The notes under the pieces were generated by a model, which had not been told where the DNA came from, did no database searches, and was given only the letters and a program-made list of their open reading frames with translations. A stretch of 64,000 nucleotides of DNA from Bowmanella pacifica (GTDB lineage Bacteria; Pseudomonadota; Gammaproteobacteria; Enterobacterales; Alteromonadaceae). Of the stretch, positions 26,281 through 35,531 are shown in pieces; position 1 is the stretch's first letter, and each line of letters opens with the position of its first letter. The stretch covers positions 124,001 to 188,000 of the forward strand of contig NZ_BMLS01000009.1 in assembly GCF_014645355.1 (NCBI RefSeq), written 5' to 3'. The position numbers and the translations under genes are program-made.

Positions 26281-28074
26281 ATGAGCAGGACTGGCGCACT
26301 GCCGCTCAGGCTGCTGATTATAATCCCCACTACTTTGCTGTTTCTGATTGCAGCCATGCTAATTGGTGGTATCTCTTTACATAACAGCCTGGACACAGGA
26401 CGGGCGTTTGGCCAGCAGATAGCTCAAGAACGCAGTGAGCGGCTGGAAAACCAGATAAAACTGCTAACACAACGCCTACCGGCGATCCTCGAGCTCAATG
26501 CGCAAGGAATACGCAGCGGACGCCTTGATATTCAGCAGCCTGTTAACATGGCGCCTTGGCTTTATACCCAAATTCAGCAATCAGAACATATGACGTTTAT
26601 TTCTGTGGCACTCCCCGACGGACGTTATATTAATGGTGCTCGAGCCCCTGCCTCAAATGGACAAACTAATATTGCCAGCAATTTTCTTGATGGTGAGTTA
26701 ACCCTGGCCTCTTATGCCCCTAACCCCAATGGCAGTATAGGACATCGCACCTCAGCGTTAACGGCATACGACCCGCGTCAGCGCCCATACATGCAGGCGG
26801 CGCTGCGCGAGCCAGGGCAATTGGCCTGGGGGTCAATTCACCGCTATGTGGGTTTACCAGACTTTGGTATCAGTATGTCGTTAGCGGTAACAGATGCCCA
26901 GGGCAAGGTGATTGCCGTTTGCGGTGTGGACATGGCGCTTGCAGAAATCAGTGAGTTTATTGCCCATATTCCATTAGGCAATGCAGGAATAGCTTATCTG
27001 GCCGATGCCGAGGGAAAGCTAATCGCTACGTCATCCACCGCCATACCTTTTGTCGACCCAGACACACCGTCGGTACGTCTCAATCTGGCCTCCCACCCTA
27101 GCGCCTTGCTGCGTGAAGTTAGTCAGCACAATATCCAGCCGTTCAGTCACATTCTGGACGTACAGGGGCAACGGTATCTGGCCAATATTCGCCGTATCGA
27201 TCTTGGTCATGGCCTGCATTGGCAATTAGGGGTTTTACTGCCTGAGCAGGAATTCGTCGGCAAGACCATGAAAACGACGCGCCAGGCACTGGGATTAATG
27301 CTGATGATCTTAGTATTGCTGGCACTGTGCGGTGCCTTGCTGGGAGGCCTAATTGCACGGCCCATTGAAAACATTTCGCAGTTGGCCAACAGCCGCGCGT
27401 TAAATGCGCTGCAACAAGATAGCTTTAAGAACAGTCCCATTCGCGAGGTACGCTCGTTATCGGCCAGCATGGCGCACCTGAGTGATAAGCTGGCAGAGTC
27501 CATTGATGAGCTGGAAAACCGCGTTATCCGGCGTACACGAGAGCTACAGGCAGCGAACGATAAGCTGCAACAGTTATCCACGCAGGATAGCCTCACAGAT
27601 ATTGCTAACCGGCGTGCCTTTGACCAGCATTTTAACCAGCAGTGGCTGATGGCAAAACGTGAACAACAACCTTTGTCATTGATGTTAATCGATATTGATC
27701 ATTTTAAAGCCTTCAACGACAAGTATGGCCATCCGGCGGGTGACCAGGCATTAATTCAGGTGGCTGAGCAACTGGCCGCACAACTGCATCGCTCAACCGA
27801 TTTAGTGGCCCGTTACGGAGGAGAAGAATTTGCCGTGGTGTTGCCTAACACCAGCTTAGAGGCCGCAGCCCCGCTTGCCGAGCAAATGTGTAAAGCTATC
27901 GCCAGCCAGCCCGCTATGATTGATGATAAGCCTTACTTTTTAACCATTAGTGTGGGTGTGTCCAGCATGATCCCCGGCCACAGACAAAGCCCTAAAGCCT
28001 TGTTGCAACGGGCAGATCAACGCCTTTACCAAGCCAAATCCAATGGCCGTAATCGGGTGTCTATGGATGAGTGA
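26281..28074 (+). CDS. Cache-domain diguanylate cyclase
   Basis: 597 residues from the ATG at 26281 (an in-frame TTG at 26260 is less likely). A first membrane helix (LLIIIPTTLLFLIAAMLI) is followed by a periplasmic double-Cache-like sensor (about 40-325; DPRQRPYMQAALRE; YVGLPDFGISMSLAV). Then come a second helix (about 332-355), a HAMP-like linker and coiled coil (to 435), and a GGDEF domain. The active site is GGEEF and intact. RSTD, five residues before it, fits the RxxD inhibitory site, so product feedback is expected. Makes cyclic di-GMP in response to an unknown periplasmic ligand. GTGA overlap with the MFS gene. Confidence 0.92.
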   Translation: MSRTGALPLRLLIIIPTTLLFLIAAMLIGGISLHNSLDTGRAFGQQIAQERSERLENQIKLLTQRLPAILELNAQGIRSGRLDIQQPVNMAPWLYTQIQQSEHMTFISVALPDGRYINGARAPASNGQTNIASNFLDGELTLASYAPNPNGSIGHRTSALTAYDPRQRPYMQAALREPGQLAWGSIHRYVGLPDFGISMSLAVTDAQGKVIAVCGVDMALAEISEFIAHIPLGNAGIAYLADAEGKLIATSSTAIPFVDPDTPSVRLNLASHPSALLREVSQHNIQPFSHILDVQGQRYLANIRRIDLGHGLHWQLGVLLPEQEFVGKTMKTTRQALGLMLMILVLLALCGALLGGLIARPIENISQLANSRALNALQQDSFKNSPIREVRSLSASMAHLSDKLAESIDELENRVIRRTRELQAANDKLQQLSTQDSLTDIANRRAFDQHFNQQWLMAKREQQPLSLMLIDIDHFKAFNDKYGHPAGDQALIQVAEQLAAQLHRSTDLVARYGGEEFAVVLPNTSLEAAAPLAEQMCKAIASQPAMIDDKPYFLTISVGVSSMIPGHRQSPKALLQRADQRLYQAKSNGRNRVSMDE

Positions 28075-29339
28075 AAATGGGGATGAATTCGCCAGTTAAA
28101 CCGGTACGAAAAAAAGTAGATACGCGGAAAAATCACAGTACACAGCATTTCAGGCTGCTCTGTGCCGTACTGGTATTGACCAAACTTGGGGATTTACTCG
28201 CCTCCCCCAAAATTGTTTTGACCTGGTTACTTGGCGCCGTCGGTGTCTCCCCGGTATTAATCTCTTTGCTGGTACCCATTCGCGAGTCTGGCTCGATGAT
28301 CCCACAAATTGCCATTGGCACTTGGGTAAACCGCTTTGTTTATCGTAAAGGGCTTTGGCAACTAGGGGCCTTTATCCAAGGGCTGACAGTGCTAGGCATG
28401 GCCGCAGCCCTTTGGCTTTTGTCAGGTGATACTGCCGGCTATACGGTATTAGCGCTGTTGGTGTTATTTAGTCTGGCCCGCGCACTGTGCTCGGTCACTA
28501 TTAAAGATATGCAAGGTAAAGTGATCGCCAAAAAACAGCGAGGGCGACTATCCGGCTTTGCCGCCAGCATAGCGGGAGTACTGACATTTGCCGTCAGCCT
28601 GGTATTTTTTATTGATGCATCCTCTGTCAGCACAACCATGTACCTTGCATTACTCCTGCTGGCAGGTTTGCTTTGGTGGCTGGCCGGGATGCTGTTTTGG
28701 GCCGTACAGGAGCCTCCAGGGGAAAACAGACAGCCCGGCGACAACCAATCTTCAGCATTGAGCCATGCCTGGCAACTGATCTGTCGGGATCGCAAATTCC
28801 GCCATTTTTTGCTTTCCAGAGCCCTGCTAATGGGCTCGGCCTTATCCGCGCCATTTATGTTGCTACTGGCGCAAGCCAAACAGACACAAAGCAGCACCTT
28901 TGCCCTCTTTTTATTGGCTAGCAGCCTGGCAGCGGGTATCTCTGCCAGCGTATGGGGACTTATGGCAGACCAGTCCAGTCGTCGGGTAATGTTGCTCGGT
29001 GGTGTTTTTGCTGCCTTAAGCTGCCTGGCGGTATGGGGCACCGAGCTACAGTCCAATGACGCACCTGTGTGGTTATATGCTTTGTTTTATTTGAGTTTAT
29101 CCGTCGCCCATGAAGGCGTGCGAATCGGCAGACAGACCTACCTGGTCAATATGGCCGGCGGGATAAAACGCACAGATTACGTCTCGGTCAGCAACACCGT
29201 TATTGGTAGCATTTTACTGCTGATGGGAGGCATCACCGCCCTACTGGCTAGCTTCTCGGTTAGTGCGGTTATTTTCTTTCTCGGCCTGATGGGCTTGGCT
29301 GGCAGTTGGTCTACCTGGCGAATGGCCGAAACAGATTAA
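28071..29339 (+). CDS. Major facilitator superfamily transporter
   Basis: 422 residues with about 12 predicted membrane helices and no signal peptide. Residues 35-60 (LLCAVLVLTKLGDLLASPKIVLTWLLG) form the first helix; the loop after helix 2 is QIAIGTWVNRFVYRKGLWQ, an A-motif-like basic loop, and a similar ADQSSRR loop lies between the halves. The GTG start at 28071 overlaps the cyclase stop; ATG codons at 28077 and 28083 are alternatives. The substrate cannot be inferred. It converges on and overlaps the 3' end of the TerB-like gene by 4 bases. Confidence 0.8.
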   Translation: MKMGMNSPVKPVRKKVDTRKNHSTQHFRLLCAVLVLTKLGDLLASPKIVLTWLLGAVGVSPVLISLLVPIRESGSMIPQIAIGTWVNRFVYRKGLWQLGAFIQGLTVLGMAAALWLLSGDTAGYTVLALLVLFSLARALCSVTIKDMQGKVIAKKQRGRLSGFAASIAGVLTFAVSLVFFIDASSVSTTMYLALLLLAGLLWWLAGMLFWAVQEPPGENRQPGDNQSSALSHAWQLICRDRKFRHFLLSRALLMGSALSAPFMLLLAQAKQTQSSTFALFLLASSLAAGISASVWGLMADQSSRRVMLLGGVFAALSCLAVWGTELQSNDAPVWLYALFYLSLSVAHEGVRIGRQTYLVNMAGGIKRTDYVSVSNTVIGSILLLMGGITALLASFSVSAVIFFLGLMGLAGSWSTWRMAETD

Positions 29340-29779
29340 TCCTGCGCCTTGAGCTTAGCCTGAATAAACTGGCTATGAGGAATATAAAGTAAGTCGGCAA
29401 TGCGACGGATAATATGCTCTTCGTGACTATCTAAGCGCCCATCTGCGTAGGCCAGCTGCCACAGGTTTTCCATGATACGAGCTTTCTGCTCCGCCCCGCA
29501 TTGCTGATTCAGTACACGGGTGAAACTGACCAGATCCGGTGCTTGTTCTGCTTGCTGCTCTGATGTTTGTAACAGCGCCTGGATGTCTGAGTGACCAAGA
29601 TTAAACTCGCTTTGCAGTAAGTCCTGCATTAATTTTCTCTCCTGGGGATCCAGTTGCTGATCAGCCCGGATGACTTCCATATACAAAACAGCCGTGGCCA
29701 GATCCAATTGCAATTGGATGCCACTGTCACGCGTCACAACCAAGGTTTCCTGTAACCAATGCTTAAACTGTTTCAACAT
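29336..29779 (-). CDS. TerB-like protein
   Basis: 147 residues, all-helical, cytoplasmic. The pattern DLATAVLYMEVIRADQQLDPQERKLMQDLL, followed by ENLWQLAYADGRLDSHEEHIIRRIADLLYI, has the two acidic DxxxxxxE helix-loop repeats of the TerB/tellurite-resistance fold. The family is linked to membrane-stress responses, but members outside ter operons, such as this lone gene, have no defined role; tellurite resistance should not be assumed. It lies downstream of the nuclease and ABC-transporter genes on the same strand with a 58-base gap. Confidence 0.8.
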   Translation of the reverse strand: MLKQFKHWLQETLVVTRDSGIQLQLDLATAVLYMEVIRADQQLDPQERKLMQDLLQSEFNLGHSDIQALLQTSEQQAEQAPDLVSFTRVLNQQCGAEQKARIMENLWQLAYADGRLDSHEEHIIRRIADLLYIPHSQFIQAKLKAQD

Positions 29780-29837
29780 AGTTATCGCCTTAACACTCTG
29801 CTATCAGATAGGACTCGTCTGTTTTGTACTGGTTCCA

Positions 29838-30620
29838 TTAGTGACCTAATTGCCTCTCAAGTAAGGCCGCCAAACGGGCCCCGGCAACTTGCAAACGCTT
29901 AAGCGCCAAGGCTTGATCTCGTTGCAGTTGGGCCGCATCCAATACCTTGGATTGATTGGCATAGACCTGTCGGGTCAATTGATATGACTCGGCCAGCCAC
30001 TGCTTGAGCGGGGCTGCCCGCCATTGGCGGCGCTGTTCGTTGTCAGCTTCAGCCATTAATCTGGCTGCCAGTTGCTCGGAGCGTGGTAAGCCTCTTAGCA
30101 CCACCCCGTCCCAGTAATAGTGTAAGCTGACTTCGTCGCCCTTAATCTTCACCTTAGTGGTGTTGCCGCCTTTGTCATCGGCAAAACTGACATGCATGGG
30201 CTGATGTATATCGCCGACCAGGTGCACAACAAAGGCTAATGCTTCAGCCTGTTGATCTTTGTCACTGTCCTGGAGCTGAAGCTGCATATCTTGTAATACG
30301 CTGACAATGCAGGGGCGCGAACAATCCCTGGACATATCAAAGACCTCCGCATCGCGCGGCAGATTAACATAGTGCCAGGGGCCGGTGTGGGCATAGGCAG
30401 GCAACTTTTGTTCACGTATTTTGTCAGCCCATACCGAGGCTTCACCAATATCCTTAAACCCTTTGTGTTTTAGCAGTGCATCGACTTTTTTCTGCGCCGC
30501 CGGACTTAACTGGGCGTAGGCCAACAGGCCCACGGTGCGATGGCCCTTCTCCCCCCAGGCTTGCACCTGAGCGCTTAAGGACATCAGTAAAAGGGTGAAG
30601 ACAGCAAGGTAAGTTTTCAT
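29838..30620 (-). CDS. Secreted S1/P1-type nuclease
   Basis: 260 residues. The signal peptide ends at VQA, so the mature protein begins with WGEKGH. In this family the N-terminal tryptophan is itself a zinc ligand, and here it would be residue 1 after cleavage. Other zinc-site residues appear in SVWADKI, PWHYVNLP, VVHLVGDIHQPMHV and LHYYWDG. The enzymes degrade single-stranded DNA/RNA and can have 3'-nucleotidase activity, here in the periplasm. The start overlaps the stop of the ABC ATPase by one base, tying the nuclease to the iron-transport operon. Confidence 0.9.
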   Translation of the reverse strand: MKTYLAVFTLLLMSLSAQVQAWGEKGHRTVGLLAYAQLSPAAQKKVDALLKHKGFKDIGEASVWADKIREQKLPAYAHTGPWHYVNLPRDAEVFDMSRDCSRPCIVSVLQDMQLQLQDSDKDQQAEALAFVVHLVGDIHQPMHVSFADDKGGNTTKVKIKGDEVSLHYYWDGVVLRGLPRSEQLAARLMAEADNEQRRQWRAAPLKQWLAESYQLTRQVYANQSKVLDAAQLQRDQALALKRLQVAGARLAALLERQLGH

Positions 30621-31684
30621 TACAACTCCCGGGATACACTGTGGCCATCGGCCGCAACAAAAAGCAGTGGATTGGTCATATCCAGCGACAAGCCGAGGCT
30701 TTCCCCGACCCTCAATTCACAATCCAATGAGGTACTGCTCAGCAGTTGCTCACCGCCGGACAATTGCAATTCATATAAGTAATCGGCACCTCTGAATATC
30801 TGGCGCAGTACCTTGGCCTTTAGTGCAGAACTATTGTCAGGCTTAACCTGATGTGGTCTGAGCAGTAAACTTAACGGCACTCCGGCATCAAGATTAAGAC
30901 GGTCACTTAATGGCCAATGACCAATATCACCGGATATTTGTCCATCCCCCAGATACTGCACCTTCACCACCGCCCCTTTACCAATAAAATCGGCTACATC
31001 CAAGCAGGCAGGCTGACTGAATAACGTGGCAGGACTGCCCCATTGCAAGAGTCTGCCCTTATCCATCACCCCTAACTGATCGGCCATGCTGAAGGCTTCT
31101 GATTTATCATGGGTCACCAATAAAGCAGTGATGCCTTGTTGTTTAAGAATTTGTCGAACCTGAGTAGCCAGGCTGCCTCGCAGCTCGGTATCCAGGCTGG
31201 AGAAAGGTTCATCCAAAAGCAGTAAATCCGGCTGTGGCGCCAGGGCTCTGGCCAGGGCTACCCGTTGCTGCTGACCACCGGATAAAGCATGACTATAGCG
31301 CTCGCCCAATCCTTGCAGTTCTACCAAGGCCAGCAGGGTATCAACTCGTTGACGCTGCTGAGTTTTAGGTAAGCGACGGATGCCAAAAGCAATATTTTCT
31401 GCCACGGTTAAGTGAGGAAACAAGGCAAAATCCTGAAAAACCATGCCAATTTTGCGTTTTTCCGGCGCGACACCAAAACCGGCACGGCTCACCGTTTGTT
31501 GATGCAAGTGAATCGTTCCTTCACTTACAGGTTCAAACCCGGCAATAGCACGCAGCACAGATGTTTTACCGCAGCCAGAGGCCCCTAATAAACAGCCAAT
31601 CTCCCCGCTTTGCAGGAGTAAATCAAAGCCCTGCACCACTTTATTGCTGCCATAACTAATGGCCACCTGGTCAAGTTGCAACAT
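30620..31684 (-). CDS. fbpC: Iron(III) ABC transporter ATP-binding protein
   Basis: 354 residues. Walker A GASGCGKTS, signature LSGGQQQRVALARAL, Walker B LLLLDEPFSSLD and the switch histidine VTHD are intact. The C-terminal 120 residues form a TOBE-like regulatory domain (LLRPHQVKPDNSS; LRQIFRGADYLYELQL), as in FbpC/PotA-type ATPases. It energises the adjacent permease and lies between it and the nuclease with 1-base overlaps on both sides. FbpC is chosen over polyamine or sulfate transport because of the linked iron-type binding protein. Confidence 0.88.
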   Translation of the reverse strand: MLQLDQVAISYGSNKVVQGFDLLLQSGEIGCLLGASGCGKTSVLRAIAGFEPVSEGTIHLHQQTVSRAGFGVAPEKRKIGMVFQDFALFPHLTVAENIAFGIRRLPKTQQRQRVDTLLALVELQGLGERYSHALSGGQQQRVALARALAPQPDLLLLDEPFSSLDTELRGSLATQVRQILKQQGITALLVTHDKSEAFSMADQLGVMDKGRLLQWGSPATLFSQPACLDVADFIGKGAVVKVQYLGDGQISGDIGHWPLSDRLNLDAGVPLSLLLRPHQVKPDNSSALKAKVLRQIFRGADYLYELQLSGGEQLLSSTSLDCELRVGESLGLSLDMTNPLLFVAADGHSVSREL

Positions 31685-33327
31685 TATGCCGTTTCCTTAT
31701 TGATGGCCCTGGACAACAATATAACCGGTGCCAGACCGGCCAGTAAGATCAGCAGCGCCGGGGCTGCGGCATCAGACAGGCGCTCATCGGAGGCCAATTC
31801 ATAAGTACGGATCGCCAGCGTATCGAAATTAAATGGACGTAAAATCAAAGTAGCTGGCAATTCCTTTAGTACATCCACAAATACCAACAACACGGCGCTG
31901 AGCAGACTGGCCCTAAGAATAGGTAAATGCACCTTGGTGAATACCCCGGTCGGGCTTAAGCCAAGGCTTCGCCCCGCCATATCCATGCTCGGCTTAACTC
32001 GGGCAAGCCCCGTTTCCACTTGATGTAAACTCACGGCCAAAAAGCGCACCGAATAGGCAAACAATAACGCAAACACTGTGCCTGAGAGTAATAGGCCGGT
32101 ACTGATACCTAGCCAGGCCTGCAATACCGCGTCCAGCGATTTATCAAACCAGGCCAACGGCACCATAGTGCCCACCGCGATGACCGTCCCCGGTAAAGCA
32201 TACCCCAACTTGGCCACCGTCACCGGCGCATTGATAAAGGGGTCGCTTTTCAGCCGCTTAGCATAGGCAAACAACATGGCTAGCAACAAAATCAGCAGCG
32301 CCGCCATCAATGCCAATGAAAAACTATTCCAGGCTAGTTGCCAGAAACGGGCATCAAGCTGCTCAGGGCCGGTTAGCCAGGCCCAGTGCAATAACATCGC
32401 CAGCGGCAATAAGAACCCCAGAGCCAGAACCAAACTACACAAGGCAAACAACAACCAGCCTGTCAGCCGCGCCGGTTTAGTGCGCCTCTGTACCTGACGT
32501 TTATGTCCCTGATAGTAATACTGAATTTTACGTCGTGAGTACTGTTCCCACAAAACCAGCCCCATAACAAATAACATCAGTAATGCAGATAACTGCGCAG
32601 CAGCCAGATGATTGCCCATGCCAAACCAGGTGCGGAAAATGCCGGTGGTAAAGGTACTGACACCAAAATACTCAACGGTGCCGAAATCAGCAAAGGCTTC
32701 CATCATGGCTAATGCCGTACCGCTTAAAATGGCGGGCCGGGCCATGGGCACGGCCACCTTCAAAAAATACTGCTGAGGTGTCAGCCCCATGCTGCGACTG
32801 GCTTCCAGCAAACTTTGCGACTGGTCACGAAAGGCATTTCTGGCCAGCATAAAGACATAGGGGTACAACACCAGAATCAGCATGACAATGGCACCGCCCA
32901 AGGAACGGATTTCTGGAAACCAATAGTCGCCGTAACCCCAGTCAAACCATTCACGTAATGTGGTTTGCAGCGGCCCGGCAAAATCCAACAAGCCGGTGTA
33001 ACAGTAGGCAATAATATAAGCAGGGATCGCCAGCGGGAGCAGCAACAGCCATTCGAACCAACTGCGCCCAGGAAACTGATAATGGTGACAAATCCAGGCT
33101 AGCGCGGTGCCCAGCAGCATAGCCCCCAGTCCCACGCCAAACGCCAGCAACAAACTGTTGAGCACATAATCCAGCAGCACCGTATCCACCAGGTGCTGCC
33201 AAACTTGCCATTGCGGCTGACTAAGGCTCAATACCACCAGCAGAATAGGTAGCGCCAGCAACAAGGACGCCGTCAAGGTAATGCTTCGCCAACCACTGAT
33301 ACGGCCGGATGATCTCAGTATTGCCAA
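31684..33327 (-). CDS. fbpB: Iron(III) ABC transporter permease, fused two-domain type
   Basis: 547 residues with about 12 membrane helices. Two EAA loops, one per half, are visible: EASRSMGLTPQQYFLKVAVP and MAGRSLGLSPTGVFTKVHLP, which dock onto the ATPase. This fused arrangement is typical of FbpB/SfuB permeases. The assigned start is a TTG at 33327, preceded by a purine-rich stretch; a slightly different start cannot be excluded. There is a 52-base gap to the binding-protein gene and a 1-base overlap with the ATPase gene. Confidence 0.88.
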   Translation of the reverse strand: MAILRSSGRISGWRSITLTASLLLALPILLVVLSLSQPQWQVWQHLVDTVLLDYVLNSLLLAFGVGLGAMLLGTALAWICHHYQFPGRSWFEWLLLLPLAIPAYIIAYCYTGLLDFAGPLQTTLREWFDWGYGDYWFPEIRSLGGAIVMLILVLYPYVFMLARNAFRDQSQSLLEASRSMGLTPQQYFLKVAVPMARPAILSGTALAMMEAFADFGTVEYFGVSTFTTGIFRTWFGMGNHLAAAQLSALLMLFVMGLVLWEQYSRRKIQYYYQGHKRQVQRRTKPARLTGWLLFALCSLVLALGFLLPLAMLLHWAWLTGPEQLDARFWQLAWNSFSLALMAALLILLLAMLFAYAKRLKSDPFINAPVTVAKLGYALPGTVIAVGTMVPLAWFDKSLDAVLQAWLGISTGLLLSGTVFALLFAYSVRFLAVSLHQVETGLARVKPSMDMAGRSLGLSPTGVFTKVHLPILRASLLSAVLLVFVDVLKELPATLILRPFNFDTLAIRTYELASDERLSDAAAPALLILLAGLAPVILLSRAINKETA

Positions 33328-33379
33328 ACCTTGCTCTGCCTCTAAACTGCGTGGGCGCGCATTATCCCTGTTTTATCTG

Positions 33380-34396
33380 TTACTTCCAACCAGCGTGATT
33401 CATCAGCATCAGTGCGTCGGTGTTACGTGCACCCACTTTTTCCAGAGGAATAGACTCGGCTTTAAATTCACCGAAGCCTTTGAGCACTTCGCTGATATTC
33501 ACATCGCTGCGCACCGGGTATTCACCGTTATGTTCGGCGTACCATTGCTGGGCGTCTTTGCCGAGCATAAATACCAGTAACTTGTTGGCATTGTCGGCAT
33601 TGGGGGCATGCTTGGTCACGGCCGCTCCGGAGATATTCACGTGGGCGCCTCGATCGGCCTGGTTAGGCCAGAATACCTTCACTTTTTTCGCCGCTTCCAC
33701 TTGCGACTGGTCGGCGTCTTTTAACATGCCAGCCAGATAATAAGTGTTAGCAATGGCAATATCACATTGTCCGGCTGCTACAGCTTTTATTTGGTCGCGA
33801 TCACCACCTTTGGGCGGGCGGGCAAAGTTCTTTACTAAGCCTTTAGCCCATTCCAGGGTAGCTGGTTCACCTATTTGCTCGATCAGCGCCGACACCATTG
33901 ACTGGTTATAAATGTTAGTGGATGAGCGCACGCAAACTCGTCCTCTCCATTTGGCGTCAGTCAGATCCTCCAGGCGATTAAGCTCTTCGGGCTTAACCCG
34001 GTCAATGGCATACATAATAGGCCTGGCGCGTTTAGTCAGAGCGAACCACTGATTATCCTGATCACGCAGGTTTTCTGGTACCCATTGTGCTAATTGCTCG
34101 TTGGCCTGGGCACCTTGCAGTAAGCCAGACTCTTTGGCCCATTGCAGACGGCCAACATCGGTGGTCACCAACAAATCAGCCGGGCTGAACTGCCCTTCTG
34201 TGGCAATACGGGACAGCAAGGTATCAGCATTGCCAGTAATAAGATTAACCTGAATACCGGTTTGCTTGGTGAAATCATCCAGCACGGGCTTAATCAGGGC
34301 TTCCTTGCGGGCAGAATAAACATTCACTTCTTGCGCCGCCTGGACAGCGGTCGCTGCAGACAACAATAGCGCTAGGATAGAAACAGGTTTGAGCAT
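33380..34396 (-). CDS. fbpA: Periplasmic iron(III)-binding protein
   Basis: 338 residues with a signal peptide ending AVQA. The mature N-terminus QEVNVYSARKEALIKPVLDDF is characteristic of FutA/FbpA/Idi ferric-binding proteins. PADLLVTTDVGRLQWAKESGLLQ and the tyrosine pair in NTYYLAGML (iron ligands in the family) are present. It delivers Fe(III) to the FbpBC transporter. First gene of the fbpABC-nuclease operon; a dyad and Fur-like sequence lie 68-100 bases upstream. Confidence 0.92.
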   Translation of the reverse strand: MLKPVSILALLLSAATAVQAAQEVNVYSARKEALIKPVLDDFTKQTGIQVNLITGNADTLLSRIATEGQFSPADLLVTTDVGRLQWAKESGLLQGAQANEQLAQWVPENLRDQDNQWFALTKRARPIMYAIDRVKPEELNRLEDLTDAKWRGRVCVRSSTNIYNQSMVSALIEQIGEPATLEWAKGLVKNFARPPKGGDRDQIKAVAAGQCDIAIANTYYLAGMLKDADQSQVEAAKKVKVFWPNQADRGAHVNISGAAVTKHAPNADNANKLLVFMLGKDAQQWYAEHNGEYPVRSDVNISEVLKGFGEFKAESIPLEKVGARNTDALMLMNHAGWK

Positions 34397-34463
34397 AATT
34401 TCCCTCTTACGAAGATCAAGCGGCCGATTCGCCGTAGGATAAGGTCAATACTTTATCCTTTTT

Positions 34464-34495
34464 GATAACAGTTCTCAATAACAACAACTGTTATC
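34464..34495. promoter_or_regulatory. Dyad and Fur-like site upstream of fbpA
   Basis: GATAACAGTT (34464-34473) and AACTGTTATC (34486-34495) form a perfect 10-base inverted repeat with a 12-base spacer. Bases 34464-34482 match the 19-base Fur consensus at about 12 positions. On the minus strand TTGAGA and TAAAGT at 17-base spacing could be the promoter and overlap the site. Iron repression is expected from the genes; the regulator itself is not proven. Confidence 0.45.
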
Positions 34496-34543
34496 TACCG
34501 CCTCTTGCTTTATCTTGACCGCATCTATCCCAGGCCTGCTGCC

Positions 34544-34999
34544 CTAGGCTTTGCTCTGGTACATAAAATACTGGCATTCCTGCATGCCTAGCTTCTGGTA
34601 TGTTGCCTGAGCGACAAGATTCTCCTTTTCCACATACAAGCGGAAGCCACATACATTGCCCTGCTCTTTAGCCATATCCTGCACCTTATGATAAAGCGCG
34701 GAGTAAATGCCCTGACGCCTGGCGGCTGGCACTACGTATACGCTCTGGATCCACCAAAACAAGCTGTTACGCCAGTCACTCCATTCATAAGTTACCGCCA
34801 GGCTACCGACAATTTCACCTTCACGCTCAGCTACCAGATAAAAGCCATAATGGGGATGCTGCAGAATGCCGTTAACCCCCTGACGTAGCGTCTGTGCTTC
34901 CAGGGTCTTGTTTTCGGTTTCAAGCGCCATGGCCTGATTAAAGGCGGTTAATGCCTCAAGATCCTGGGCAACGGCCTGACGAAGAATAAAATCGGTCAT
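34544..34999 (-). CDS. GNAT family N-acetyltransferase
   Basis: 151 residues from MTDFILRQAVAQD (ATG at 34999); a longer in-frame reading to 35077 adds sequence unlike the family. The acetyl-CoA-binding motif is VYVVPAARRQGIYSALYHKV, and the C-terminal strand CGFRLYVEKENLVAQATYQKLGM is typical. The substrate is unknown. It is divergent from yciH. Confidence 0.85.
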   Translation of the reverse strand: MTDFILRQAVAQDLEALTAFNQAMALETENKTLEAQTLRQGVNGILQHPHYGFYLVAEREGEIVGSLAVTYEWSDWRNSLFWWIQSVYVVPAARRQGIYSALYHKVQDMAKEQGNVCGFRLYVEKENLVAQATYQKLGMQECQYFMYQSKA

Positions 35000-35173
35000 T
35001 TGTATATCCTGACAAAAGGGCGCGAGCGGCCCACTATAAGTGCCGCGCATTCTAGCCGAAGCCCCAATGCAGGCCAAGGTTGGTCACCGCCAACATCAGT
35101 CCATCAAGCGTCTGGGCAAAGTGGCCCAGGTTGGTTAAGATCGCCCCATCAAATCAGCAGCAAGAATCTGACT

Positions 35174-35494
35174 ATGAGCGACAACCCTCTGGTGTATTCC
35201 ACCGCCTCCGGCCGTATTGCCGACCCTAAGCCGGAAAAACAAGCCCCTAAAGGTGACGGCATTATTCGTATTAAACGCGAAACTAAAGGCCGCAAAGGTA
35301 AAGGGGTGACCACCGTCTATGGTATGCAAATGGACGAAAGCGAGATCAAGCAGCTATGCAGCGATCTGAAGAAAGTCTGTGGCACAGGTGGCACGGTTAA
35401 AGACGGAGTAATAGAGATACAGGGTGATAATCGTGACAAGATAAAAGCATTGCTTGAAAAGAAAGGCTTTCAGGTTAAGCTTGCCGGAGGCTAA
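35174..35494 (+). CDS. yciH: SUI1/eIF1-like translation factor YciH
   Basis: 106 residues from the ATG at 35174; upstream in-frame sequence is not conserved-looking. The SUI1 core is visible: IIRIKRETKGRKGKGVTTVYGM, then DLKKVCGTGGTVKDGVIEIQGD and KIKALLEKKGFQVKLAGG. Bacterial YciH binds the small ribosomal subunit and is thought to influence start-codon fidelity. It sits upstream of the double-receiver gene with a 37-base gap. Confidence 0.92.
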   Translation: MSDNPLVYSTASGRIADPKPEKQAPKGDGIIRIKRETKGRKGKGVTTVYGMQMDESEIKQLCSDLKKVCGTGGTVKDGVIEIQGDNRDKIKALLEKKGFQVKLAGG

Positions 35495-35531
35495 CCGCCT
35501 TTCGTCTAGACATCGTCACTGAGGATCCCAA

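Noticed and set aside
28439-29056. 205-residue minus-strand frame inside the MFS gene
   Set aside because: Antisense to membrane helices; composition is not protein-like and there is no ribosome-binding site.
29336-29779. Tellurite-resistance locus
   Set aside because: Only a TerB-like fold is present; no other ter genes accompany it.
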